A stretch of 17,949 nt of DNA. Source: SAR202 cluster bacterium (lineage in GTDB: Bacteria > Chloroflexota > Dehalococcoidia > Lucifugimonadales > UBA3495). This document shows, piece by piece, positions 8,226 to 14,827 of this stretch. The notes below the pieces were generated by a model that saw only the letters and a list, made by a program, of their open reading frames with translations, was not told the origin of the DNA and ran no database searches. The DNA lies in NCBI GenBank assembly GCA_009392095.1, contig VFHF01000268.1, positions 1 through 17,949 on the forward strand, given 5' to 3'. The stretch's first letter is position 1. Every line of letters begins with the position of its first letter. A program made the translations under genes and the position numbers.

Positions 8226-8262
8226 GAGCGTTTTCAGAAACTACTGAAGGCGTTCTTTTTTT
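8226..8262 (+). terminator. Intrinsic terminator
   Basis: GAGCGTTTTCAG at 8226-8237 (with two G-T pairs) pairs with CTGAAGGCGTTC at 8244-8255 around a 6-base loop, followed by seven T. This is a good Rho-independent terminator reading rightwards. Confidence 0.7.
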
Positions 8263-8283
8263 GCCCGGCGCCAAAGATGAAAG

Positions 8284-8316
8284 AAGCTCCCTCAAGCGAG
8301 GGGGCTTTTCTTGTTT
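8284..8316 (+). terminator. Intrinsic terminator
   Basis: AAGCTCCCTC at 8284-8293 pairs with GAGGGGGCTT at 8298-8307 around an AAGC loop, followed by a T-rich TTCTTGTTT. The shape closely mirrors the terminator at 8750-8782 after the next gene. Confidence 0.75.
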
Positions 8317-8329
8317 CGGAAAAGTAGAT

Positions 8330-8358
8330 TAGACAACCACCACATGTGTAGCTAATAT
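8330..8358 (+). promoter_or_regulatory. Sigma-70-type promoter for the small gene
   Basis: TAGACA at 8330-8335 and TAATAT at 8353-8358 are separated by exactly 17 bases, 5/6 and 4/6 matches to consensus. The predicted start about 8365 gives a leader of about 33 bases ahead of a GGAGG ribosome site at 8388-8392. Confidence 0.5.
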
Positions 8359-8397
8359 GGCCTACGGCCCAAGCCCATTTTACGTTCGGAGGACGGA

Positions 8398-8712
8398 ATG
8401 TTATTTCATATAACGGCTACCCATGACAACTTGAGCTGCGGCGGAGTTCAGGCACGCAAATCAGGGATAGATATCTCTACTGCAGAGTATCAGGCAGAAC
8501 AAACGCGATGGATGGAAGGCAATGACAAAGTGAAGGTTGTCGCTGCGTATATGAACCAACCGAGCCATCGGATATTTGTTGTCGTCGAAGCTGATAATTT
8601 CGACGATTTGAATACTTTCACGAACCGTTGGAAAGATAGCGGAAGTTGTGACGTACAACCGGTTGGAGATGGGATAGCAACGAGGCATGCCAAAGGAGTT
8701 TGGGGTAAGTAA
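8398..8712 (+). CDS. Small dimeric alpha/beta-barrel-like protein, unknown function
   Basis: This is a 104-residue protein with a good start: GGAGG ends 5 bases before the ATG at 8398. It opens with a beta strand, MLFHITATHD, then a helix rich in Gln/Glu/Arg (TAEYQAEQTRWMEG), a VKVVAAYMN strand, RIFVVVEAD strand, and DDLNTFTNRW helix. This beta-alpha-beta-beta-alpha order is typical of ferredoxin-like dimeric barrels of the DUF3303 or YCII-related kind, but I do not recognise a named family, and there is no obvious catalytic motif. It has its own promoter and terminator and therefore is a monocistronic unit. It may be a small sensor or oxygenase-like protein; that is only a possibility. Confidence 0.72.
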   Translation: MLFHITATHDNLSCGGVQARKSGIDISTAEYQAEQTRWMEGNDKVKVVAAYMNQPSHRIFVVVEADNFDDLNTFTNRWKDSGSCDVQPVGDGIATRHAKGVWGK

Positions 8713-8749
8713 CAGAAACGGAGATTCCTGGCGTTTTCAGCCAAATGGC

Positions 8750-8782
8750 AAAGTCTCCTCAAACGAGGGGACTTTTCTTTTT
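8750..8782 (+). terminator. Intrinsic terminator of the small gene
   Basis: AAAGTCTCCTC at 8750-8760 pairs (one G-T) with GAGGGGACTTT at 8765-8775 around a four-base AAAC loop, followed by TTCTTTTT. It sits 38 bases after the stop codon. Confidence 0.85.
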
Positions 8783-8890
8783 GTTGGCCGTGATGGTTGC
8801 AATTGTAGTACGACGACAAATAACGAATGCCAAGTCGATTACAATAGTTGACGATGTTTGACAGATATCATAGGAATGAGAGGAATGGAA

Positions 8891-9970
8891 ATGCCTATCA
8901 GCGGAAGCATCATTGCCGGCCCGAATTTGGGGTTTGTCGATTGTGGGATTGACGCCGGTGCTGGTGCGGGCGGCGGTTCAGGGCAGGTGCGTTCGCAAGC
9001 CCGCCGCGAGGTCGCCATTAGTGGCAAGCGAGTCAAGACCGTGGATGTCCATGCGCATTGTATCGTCCCGGAGGCGGCGCAGCTGATCGATCACCCGCTG
9101 GAGGCTCCCGGCCTTCTATGGTCCAATATTAGCGACCGTTTGGCGCATATGGATCGATCGGGCGTCGATGTCCAGGCGCTCAGCATCAATCCTTACTGGT
9201 ACGAGGCTGAGCGCGATGCCGTCGCCGAATTCATCCGAGTGCAGAACGAGGCCCTCGCGGAGTTCTGCGCGTCGGACCAGGATCGATTCGTCGCCTTCGC
9301 GACCGCGGCATTGCAATATCCTGACCTTGCAGCTGAACAAGTCGAGCAGGCAGTCAAAACTTTTGGCTTCCGCGGCATTGGCGTTGGGGGCAGCGTCGCT
9401 GGCGAGGAACTTGCCAACCCGAAGTTCCACCCGTTCTGGGCTAAGTGCGAAGAGTTGGGTGTGCTCGTCTTCATGCACCCGCTTGGCACCCGCGAATTGG
9501 AACCGAGTGGCCGGTTGGCCGGGAATGGACTCCTGACGAACACTATCGGCAACCCGCTCGAGACCACGATAGCCTTGTCGCATCTGATCTTCGAAGGTAC
9601 GCTCGATCGCTTTCCAGGTCTCAAGATCTGCGCCTCACACGGCGGTGGATTCCTGCCGTCCTATGCCAACCGTTCGGACGCGGTTATCACGACTTTCCCG
9701 GACCGGGTCGGGCCATTACCTGAGAAGAAGCCGACCGAATACATCTGGGGTGGCCAACTGTATTTCGATTCGATCATGTTCACTGACGAGGGCATGCGGC
9801 ACCTCATCGCTGAGGCGGGTATCGATCACGTGGTCCTCGGTACTGATTACCCGTTCCCATGGAACACCGCTCCGGTCGACCATATCATGTCGATTCCCGG
9901 TCTAAGCGACGAGGACCGGATCAAGATTCTCGGTGGGACAGCGGCAAAACTCCTCGGGATTGAGGGGTAG
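8891..9970 (+). CDS. ACMSD-like amidohydrolase
   Basis: The gene encodes a metal-dependent amidohydrolase of the aminocarboxymuconate-semialdehyde decarboxylase type. The HxH motif in DVHAHC sits at strand 1, followed by the His in VFMHPLGT, the His in CASHGGGF and the Asp in GTDYPFPW, the usual metal and catalytic ligands of a TIM-barrel decarboxylase or hydrolase. I favour ATG 8891 (359 residues), with GAGG at 8880-8883 giving 7-base spacing; in-frame TTG 8858, ATG 8876 and ATG 8885 are alternatives. The 45 residues before the barrel are Gly/Ala-rich and not part of the core fold. It could act on a carboxylated aromatic ring-cleavage product; related family members also decarboxylate resorcylates. 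The substrate is not identified. The gene is followed at once by the tRNA remnant. Confidence 0.88.
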   Translation: MPISGSIIAGPNLGFVDCGIDAGAGAGGGSGQVRSQARREVAISGKRVKTVDVHAHCIVPEAAQLIDHPLEAPGLLWSNISDRLAHMDRSGVDVQALSINPYWYEAERDAVAEFIRVQNEALAEFCASDQDRFVAFATAALQYPDLAAEQVEQAVKTFGFRGIGVGGSVAGEELANPKFHPFWAKCEELGVLVFMHPLGTRELEPSGRLAGNGLLTNTIGNPLETTIALSHLIFEGTLDRFPGLKICASHGGGFLPSYANRSDAVITTFPDRVGPLPEKKPTEYIWGGQLYFDSIMFTDEGMRHLIAEAGIDHVVLGTDYPFPWNTAPVDHIMSIPGLSDEDRIKILGGTAAKLLGIEG

Positions 9971-10343
9971 GCGATCAATGCTGCCCAGACGATGACTATA
10001 CATTTTCTCGAACTAAGCCAGGCACGAAGCACAGCACTCAAGGCTGGGATATCTTCTAAGTAGGGGGTCGTGGGTTCGAATCCTACCTGGGGCACCATTT
10101 CCCCTTTTCGTGCCTAATATCGACGGATAACTATTAAGCTGCTAGATTATTTTCGTTAGCACAGCGCTTGGCGAGGCGGATAATGGATGTGGTCGCATCG
10201 AACAACACCTCAAATTATCGGGTAGAAATCAACCGCAGACTCTTGAGGGCCTTAGGTTGCGGTAGGCTGCTAACGTGGTTAGATCCATAAATCTTTGCCA
10301 TTGGACTGCCTCCAGATTGTTAGCTTTGCGCTAAATTGAAGTT
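9971..10343. other. 373-base region without a protein gene
   Basis: The left part contains the tRNA remnant ending at 10097. The rest, to the end of the minus-strand DUF255 gene, is AT-rich with no coding signal that I can see. It contains two near-copies of the window's short motif (AGCTGCTAG around 10139 and TAGGCTGCTAA at 10263-10273). Confidence 0.5.
10053..10097 (+). tRNA. 3' half of a tRNA gene (remnant; loop reads UCU)
   Basis: Positions 32-76 of a tRNA are intact: anticodon loop CTTCTAA (10053-10059, anticodon TCT, Arg), anticodon stem GTAGG, variable GGGTC, T stem and loop GTGGG-TTCGAAT-CCTAC, acceptor CTGGGGC, A and encoded CCA (10095-10097). The matching 5' strands (GCCCCAG and CCTAC) are missing. 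A stretch at 10034-10051 resembles a D arm (GCACTCAAGGCTGGGATA), but its 3' D stem and the 5' anticodon stem are lacking. It cannot fold as a full tRNA. It is either a tRNA with an internal deletion or the duplicated 3' end left by integration at a tRNA gene. Confidence 0.65.
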
Positions 10344-12053
10344 CTAGTTGCTCGCTAATTCTCTGATTCTGTCGGGTTTAAAATTTGCAGGGTCGGATAT
10401 GGAACCGAGTAGGCGGCCCCTCATTTGGATGTCAGCCCAGGCGTTAGTTCCCTGCGACACTTCTTGAAAATTGATGACCACGTCTCCGTGTCCCAGTTGT
10501 GTTGTGGCGGCCAGCGTTAAATCTCGAACATCTGGACTGCCGGGGGAACCGTTAATCGTAACAATCAGCGGTAAAGTGAGCAGCCTGGCAAGGGCCTGGC
10601 CGAACCCCGCGGCGAAAGCGCCGAACTGGCGGTGGGCGCCGGGGAATCGCTTTAAGGCCGAGACGGCTTCTTCTCGGTAGGTCAGTTCGCCGGTCAGGTC
10701 TGACAGGCGAACAAAGAAAGAAGCGACAGCAGCATTTTGCGGAAGTTCCGCTATGGGGACCTGCAAGTTGGCGGGGCCTTTTTGACTGATATCAAAGAAA
10801 CCTCCATCAGCGCTCCGGTGCATGGAAACCAGGTCGGCCGCTAGTAACTTGGCTCGGTCTAGGTATTCCTCGTCCTGAAGCACAGAGTAGGCTTTCAGAA
10901 ACGCTCCACCCGTTGCCGCCGTATCGGCCAAAAGTCCAGGAGCGTGGGGCTCTCCGTCTGAATAGTGATACATTCCGCCATCCGAGGCCCTAAGTGACTT
11001 CCATAGAACTTCTAGGACCAGTCGTGCCCGCTCTCGGCAATCTTCCCGGCCCAAGATCCACCAAGCGTCCAGGAGAGAAACGGCGGTGCGTGCGTTGGCG
11101 TCGCAGTAGATGTAATTGTCGATCACCGAGATCATGGGGGACGACTCAACGCGGTCTTCTGTGCGCACATAGTCCTGGCATCCGAAGAACGCGCCGCCTT
11201 CAGTGTCGAGGAATGTGGAGTCAAGGAATTCTAAAAGTTCTTCGGCGGATTTTCTGTATGCTTCGCCTCCGGTAAGCAGATAAACGTGCAGAAAATTTCC
11301 GATAAGAGAGGCTTGGTCTTCTAAGAGCTTCTCGGGGTGTGGCTCGTTCCAATCTGGCTTGGAGGAGTAACGGAAGAAACCACCTTCTTCGGAATGGAAC
11401 GTCTCGCTTTGGAGCATCTTGCCTAGAGTAAAGACAACGTGGTCTAAATAGGCGGTTTCGCCACTGGTCTCGTAAAGGTATAGCAGTAGCTCGTTGGCCT
11501 CGGCGTGGATGAATTTGAAATAGGAGCCATAGCCGCCATTCTCCCTATCTCCCAATCCCTCGACCATACCGGCGATTTCCCCAACTAACGACGCCGCCAG
11601 CGGCTGGGAGTCGTTCGCCTGCGTTAAGTCCACTAACTGAGGGTGGGTTGCCGACTGCAATAGGGTGTCTTTATCTGACTGGAACTGGGTCACCGTCCTG
11701 ACCAGAAGATCAACGAAAGGGTCGGTGTCCAAGTAGTTAACGGTGAACAGATGCCCACCATCGGGAGTCAGTATTGCGATTGACGGCCAGCCGCTCTGGT
11801 TGTAGCGAAGATCAACATCGGGCCGTTGCGACTCTTCAACCCTGATAGGGATGAAGAACGCGTTAAGCAGGGCAATGGTCTCGTCGTCGGAGAGTGCGTT
11901 CTCATCCATCCGCTGGCAGAAGCCGCACCAAAAAGCGGTTATGAACAAAACTACCAGTTTGTCTTGCTGGCGAGCCTCTTCGAAAGCGTCCTCGCCCCAC
12001 TCCCGCCAATCAATAAGATGAGCGCGATTTGGACGCACGGAGAAACGAAACAT
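10344..12053 (-). CDS. DUF255/YyaL-like protein with thioredoxin domain
   Basis: I place the start at ATG 12053, which gives 569 residues and leaves 26 bases after the selenoprotein stop at 12080; the open frame extends further upstream only across that gene. Residues 15-140 form a thioredoxin fold with FITAFWCGFC (active site C43-G-F-C46) and a cis-proline in SGWPSIAILTPDG. The rest is an alpha/alpha-barrel like N-acylglucosamine 2-epimerase or glycosidases, with repeated HVVFTLGKML, GGFFRYSSK and GGFFDI turns, as in YyaL/spermatogenesis-associated protein 20. That family's biochemical role is not settled. Because classical glycine reductase receives electrons from thioredoxin through GrdA, this gene, directly behind the GrdB-like gene on the same strand, is a natural candidate redox partner or assembly factor; that is inference. 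Confidence 0.85.
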   Translation of the reverse strand: MFRFSVRPNRAHLIDWREWGEDAFEEARQQDKLVVLFITAFWCGFCQRMDENALSDDETIALLNAFFIPIRVEESQRPDVDLRYNQSGWPSIAILTPDGGHLFTVNYLDTDPFVDLLVRTVTQFQSDKDTLLQSATHPQLVDLTQANDSQPLAASLVGEIAGMVEGLGDRENGGYGSYFKFIHAEANELLLYLYETSGETAYLDHVVFTLGKMLQSETFHSEEGGFFRYSSKPDWNEPHPEKLLEDQASLIGNFLHVYLLTGGEAYRKSAEELLEFLDSTFLDTEGGAFFGCQDYVRTEDRVESSPMISVIDNYIYCDANARTAVSLLDAWWILGREDCRERARLVLEVLWKSLRASDGGMYHYSDGEPHAPGLLADTAATGGAFLKAYSVLQDEEYLDRAKLLAADLVSMHRSADGGFFDISQKGPANLQVPIAELPQNAAVASFFVRLSDLTGELTYREEAVSALKRFPGAHRQFGAFAAGFGQALARLLTLPLIVTINGSPGSPDVRDLTLAATTQLGHGDVVINFQEVSQGTNAWADIQMRGRLLGSISDPANFKPDRIRELASN

Positions 12054-12079
12054 ATCAGCTAGTTCTATCCCAGGATGGA

Positions 12080-13366
12080 TTAAGTGGAAGGAGCTTCGTT
12101 CTTTAGGGCCTCGATCGCCTGCAGGACCGTCTTGCGACGCAATTCTTTCTCTTCTTCGGCGGGCAGATCTGCGTTGCCCATCACATGGACGATGCCCTGA
12201 CCCTGTACGATTCGGTTTGAGCCTACCATCTTGGCGACGGGGACGACGGAGGTTACGTGACACACTGGAATACCAGCTTTTTCCAACTCGGTAGCTATCG
12301 CAGCGCCGCTGCGAGTGCTGGTGCCTCAAGTTGATGTGAGGATCACGGCGTCGACTTCGGATTCCTTTAATTGCTCAGCGATCTCACGGCCCAGGCGGCG
12401 GCTGTTGGCAATGGGATTTACCAAGCCCGATGTGGAGAAAAACTTGTTGTGTAGCTCGCCAATGATGTTGGACTCTTCCAACTCACGGAGCGCGTCTACC
12501 GGGACCAGCCGATCTGGGGATTGCTCAACGTAACGCGTGTCGTAACCACGGTGACTCACTTCGTAATCATCACCCTGGAGACCATCCTTGCCGGAGATAT
12601 CGTACGCACCCCAGTTGGTGGCCGCCCAGGCAGATATGTTATCTGGGTTTCCTGCTGGGACCAGGCCTCCATCAGTTATGATGGCCACTTTTGCCTTAGA
12701 CATATCGACAACCGGGGCAGGTGAGGTAATCGCGGGAAAACTGGGCGCCGGGAGTTCAGATGCGAAGTACTCACCATTGACCTTGGCGCTTAACATGGCG
12801 ACCAAACGCTCGGCGGCGGTATCTTCGACGAAGGCGTCCTTAAGTATGCCCCTGGCGATATACCCTTCTTCTTCTGGCGACCCGATCTGACAGCCCTCAG
12901 CCAGTTTGTGGGCCATTTCCGACATCTTGGTCAGGACATCACGCATGGCTGCGGCGTTTTGGCCTGAGTCCACGATGAATAAAGATTGGCGGTGGAGGTC
13001 AACGCCCGGATTCTCCGTGGCCATCCCGGTTACAACGGGAATATCCAACTCGGATGACACAGCAACGCATAATCCCGCTGCGGCCACACCGTAGCGGCCC
13101 GCCTCGAAACAAGGCCCGGCAACGAAAAGGTCTGCCTGGACCTCTTTGGTCTTCTCAACCACGAATGCTGTCAGAGCGTCCATATTCTCTGTTGCGTAGT
13201 TATCTCCACAGACGATTGTGCGAACTATCTGAGCGTCTTCTCCCAATATCTGCTCCAACAGCCGGCCCGGACCCACTGGTTCATCATGGACTTGGAATTC
13301 TGTGTCGGCATGTTCTTCTCCGCCGATACCGCCGAAAAACTGGTTCAGATAATGGACAACTCGCAT
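12080..13366 (-). CDS. grdB: GrdB-like selenoprotein (glycine/sarcosine/betaine reductase component B)
   Basis: A 428-residue selenoprotein is read from ATG 13366 to TAA 12080 if the in-frame TGA at 12326-12328 is selenocysteine (residue 347). Both sides align with GrdB: RVVHYLNQFFGGIGGEEHA, VAGPCFEAGRYGVA, TENPGVDLHRQS and TDGGLVPAGNPDN upstream, DAVILTST just before the TGA, then GTSTRSGAAIATELEKAGIP and the PVAKMVGSNRIV tail. Clostridial GrdB has TSTUGTCTRCG in this spot, so the Sec position is conserved while two Cys are Ser here. In known reductases this subunit binds and activates the substrate together with GrdE. An AGGGAGG ribosome site precedes the start. It follows the GrdE-like gene by 60 bases on the same strand. 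A conventional annotation would end the protein at 346 residues. Confidence 0.9.
12299..12313 (-). promoter_or_regulatory. Candidate bacterial SECIS hairpin for the GrdB TGA
   Basis: On the coding strand, 12 bases after the TGA, CGCAGC-GGC-GCTGCG forms a perfect 6-bp hairpin (5 bp with a 5-base loop in another drawing). This fits the position expected of the apical part of a SelB-binding SECIS element. The loop sequence has G but is very short, so recognition is not assured. Confidence 0.55.
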
Positions 13367-13426
13367 AAGGCAGACCTCCCTGGTCGGGTGAGTAACTTCA
13401 ACTTTCGTTAGGGATTTGGATTACGT

Positions 13427-14689
13427 TTAGTAGACCAAGGCGCGCAGCCGAGAAATACCCTGCTGGCTGGCTACTCCACAGACGTTGGTAGAAATCAGTT
13501 TTCGGGGCGCACCCAAGTCTTCGGCAACCTCTCCGTTGCCAGCGATAACCCTGCCTGACGCCGGTACCTGCCAATCGGTGTCTCGGCCGCCAACGTACAC
13601 TATAGCGTCGACCTCCGGGTAGTTGAAGAGCAACGCAGACTCTGCGCGACGGTCCCAGGACATATCGGACACTTGGACGGTTGTCCGTATACCAAGTTCC
13701 TCGCATCGGAGTGCCGTCTGGGCCATGTCGGCATGGGGCGCGCCTCCCCCGTATTTCGTGAGGACGGCGCCATCTGCGGACAGGTTCCACTTGGCTTGCT
13801 CTGCGGCAAGCATACAAATCCGATCCCTCTCTTCGTTATCGGATGCGGCTACGGTGGCTATTGTCCCAACGAAGGTGATCTCATCTTGTTGATGCCGGCG
13901 GTACAGTTCGGTGATCACTGGGTGATTCTGGTAAAAGTAGGTTTCTGCTCCCATTGCCCGATTGCAAGTTACAACCGCGCCGTCAAGCCATTCATTGGGG
14001 TGGAGTAAGACCGGCACCATCCCGGCCGTGTTGTCACCGTAAAGAATCTTTTCGTCTATTTCGGCCACTCTCTGCCTGGAGTGGATTTGTCCAATGTAAG
14101 CGAGACGCGGGAGACCCTCCCTGCCTTTCACAAAGGGTCCTTCCGAGTCGAAGATCTCCGCGGAGGCTGGTGTGATATCCAGAGTGCATTTGGCCAGATA
14201 AACCGCTGTCGTCACAGATGCCAGGCGGGTTACAGCGAGCCCAGTGTGGCGTTCTAGTCCTTGAACCGGGTGCGGGGTGATAACCAGGTGATGCAGTGAC
14301 GTGTATGGAGAGGCTTCGCCCGCAGGCCCGGTCATCTCGAGTATTTTGGCGTTCTCCAGGGTAGCGCCATCATCAACAACCGTAACCGCTGCGCCGCGCA
14401 AAACATGAGTGGTTCCTTGGCCCGCCATCTTGATGGGGCCCAGGATGCCAGGAAAATCTGATCCCGAACCGGGCTCCTTGGTTCGTGGTTCAATTATGTC
14501 GTAGACGACCCCGATCCGGCATTCTTCGCCGGGGCTTACGGTCTCAATGTCAACAGACTGCAATCGGCTGTCTTCCAATAGAAGTTGCCGCAGTTCGACC
14601 GGGTCCACTTCCAACTTGTTTCCTTCTAATTTCGTCGCGGCGCCAAGGGCGATTGAGCCAATATCGTGGATGGCCAGCGTCAGGAGCAT
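13427..14689 (-). CDS. grdE: GrdE-like subunit (component B proprotein)
   Basis: This 420-residue protein (clostridial GrdE about 430) matches the glycine/sarcosine/betaine reductase component B alpha/beta proprotein: VSPGEECRIG, YDIIEPR, FPGILGPIKMAGQGTTHVL and RGAAVTVV near the N-terminus, then VPVLLHPNEWLDGAVVTCNR and QNHPVITELYRR. Known GrdE is self-cleaved N-terminal to a Cys that becomes a pyruvoyl group binding the substrate amine; the clostridial site reads SGNC. Here the loop reads VVTCNR (residues 239-244), so the only nearby Cys is C242, two positions earlier, after Thr as in proline reductase PrdA. It might still process. The ATG at 14689 follows AGAGGA. It is the first gene of the minus-strand unit with grdB and the DUF255 gene. 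Confidence 0.87.
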   Translation of the reverse strand: MLLTLAIHDIGSIALGAATKLEGNKLEVDPVELRQLLLEDSRLQSVDIETVSPGEECRIGVVYDIIEPRTKEPGSGSDFPGILGPIKMAGQGTTHVLRGAAVTVVDDGATLENAKILEMTGPAGEASPYTSLHHLVITPHPVQGLERHTGLAVTRLASVTTAVYLAKCTLDITPASAEIFDSEGPFVKGREGLPRLAYIGQIHSRQRVAEIDEKILYGDNTAGMVPVLLHPNEWLDGAVVTCNRAMGAETYFYQNHPVITELYRRHQQDEITFVGTIATVAASDNEERDRICMLAAEQAKWNLSADGAVLTKYGGGAPHADMAQTALRCEELGIRTTVQVSDMSWDRRAESALLFNYPEVDAIVYVGGRDTDWQVPASGRVIAGNGEVAEDLGAPRKLISTNVCGVASQQGISRLRALVY

Positions 14690-14827
14690 ATTGTCCTCTG
14701 GTTAGTTTGGATTCTTCGAAAATCGTGTTTATGATGCGGCCCATACAGTGTTTTGGCAACCCTCTCCTGTGGCTGGTCCAACGTGTTTGAACTGCCCAAA
14801 ACCCACTGCTATACTCGACCGACCAAC
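14690..14827. promoter_or_regulatory. Divergent control region of the grd cluster
   Basis: This 138-base gap separates the minus-strand grdE start from the plus-strand grdC start. Translation of the plus-strand gene upstream of 14828 would add residues with no counterpart in the family. It must contain promoters for both directions; the rightward one is listed separately. No riboswitch or regulator site is recognisable. Confidence 0.5.
14787..14815 (+). promoter_or_regulatory. Sigma-70 promoter giving near-leaderless grdC mRNA
   Basis: TTGAAC at 14787-14792 and TATACT at 14810-14815 with a 17-base spacer are 4/6 and 5/6 consensus. Transcription would start about 14822, about 6 bases before the ATG at 14828, where no Shine-Dalgarno is present. 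This supports that start and suggests leaderless initiation. Confidence 0.6.

Larger units (their letters stand above)
8030..8397. other. Regulatory intergenic region between divergent genes
   Basis: This 368-base region holds two successive plus-strand intrinsic terminators (8226-8262 and 8284-8316) and then a promoter for the gene at 8398. There is no gene on the plus strand upstream that would need these terminators, so they either end an unseen short transcript starting about 8110-8220, protect the gene from distant readthrough, or act in both directions. Confidence 0.5.

Noticed and set aside
10021..10097. Complete 77-base tRNA
   Set aside because: The length fits, but the 5' acceptor strand pairs in only about four of seven positions and the 5' anticodon stem does not pair with GTAGG.
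9847..10098. Minus-strand 83-residue frame starting MVPQVGFEPTTP
   Set aside because: It is the antisense reading of the tRNA T arm and acceptor end plus the end of the amidohydrolase gene, a well-known false protein pattern.
12054..12329. N-terminal extension of the DUF255 protein to 661 residues
   Set aside because: It runs across the 3' part of the grdB gene in another frame and is rich in Arg/Ser with no family match; ATG 12053 starts the recognisable domain.
14753..14827. Longer N-terminus of the GrdC-like protein (25 more residues)
   Set aside because: The extra residues match nothing in GrdC and overlap a well-formed promoter; ATG 14828 begins where family similarity begins.
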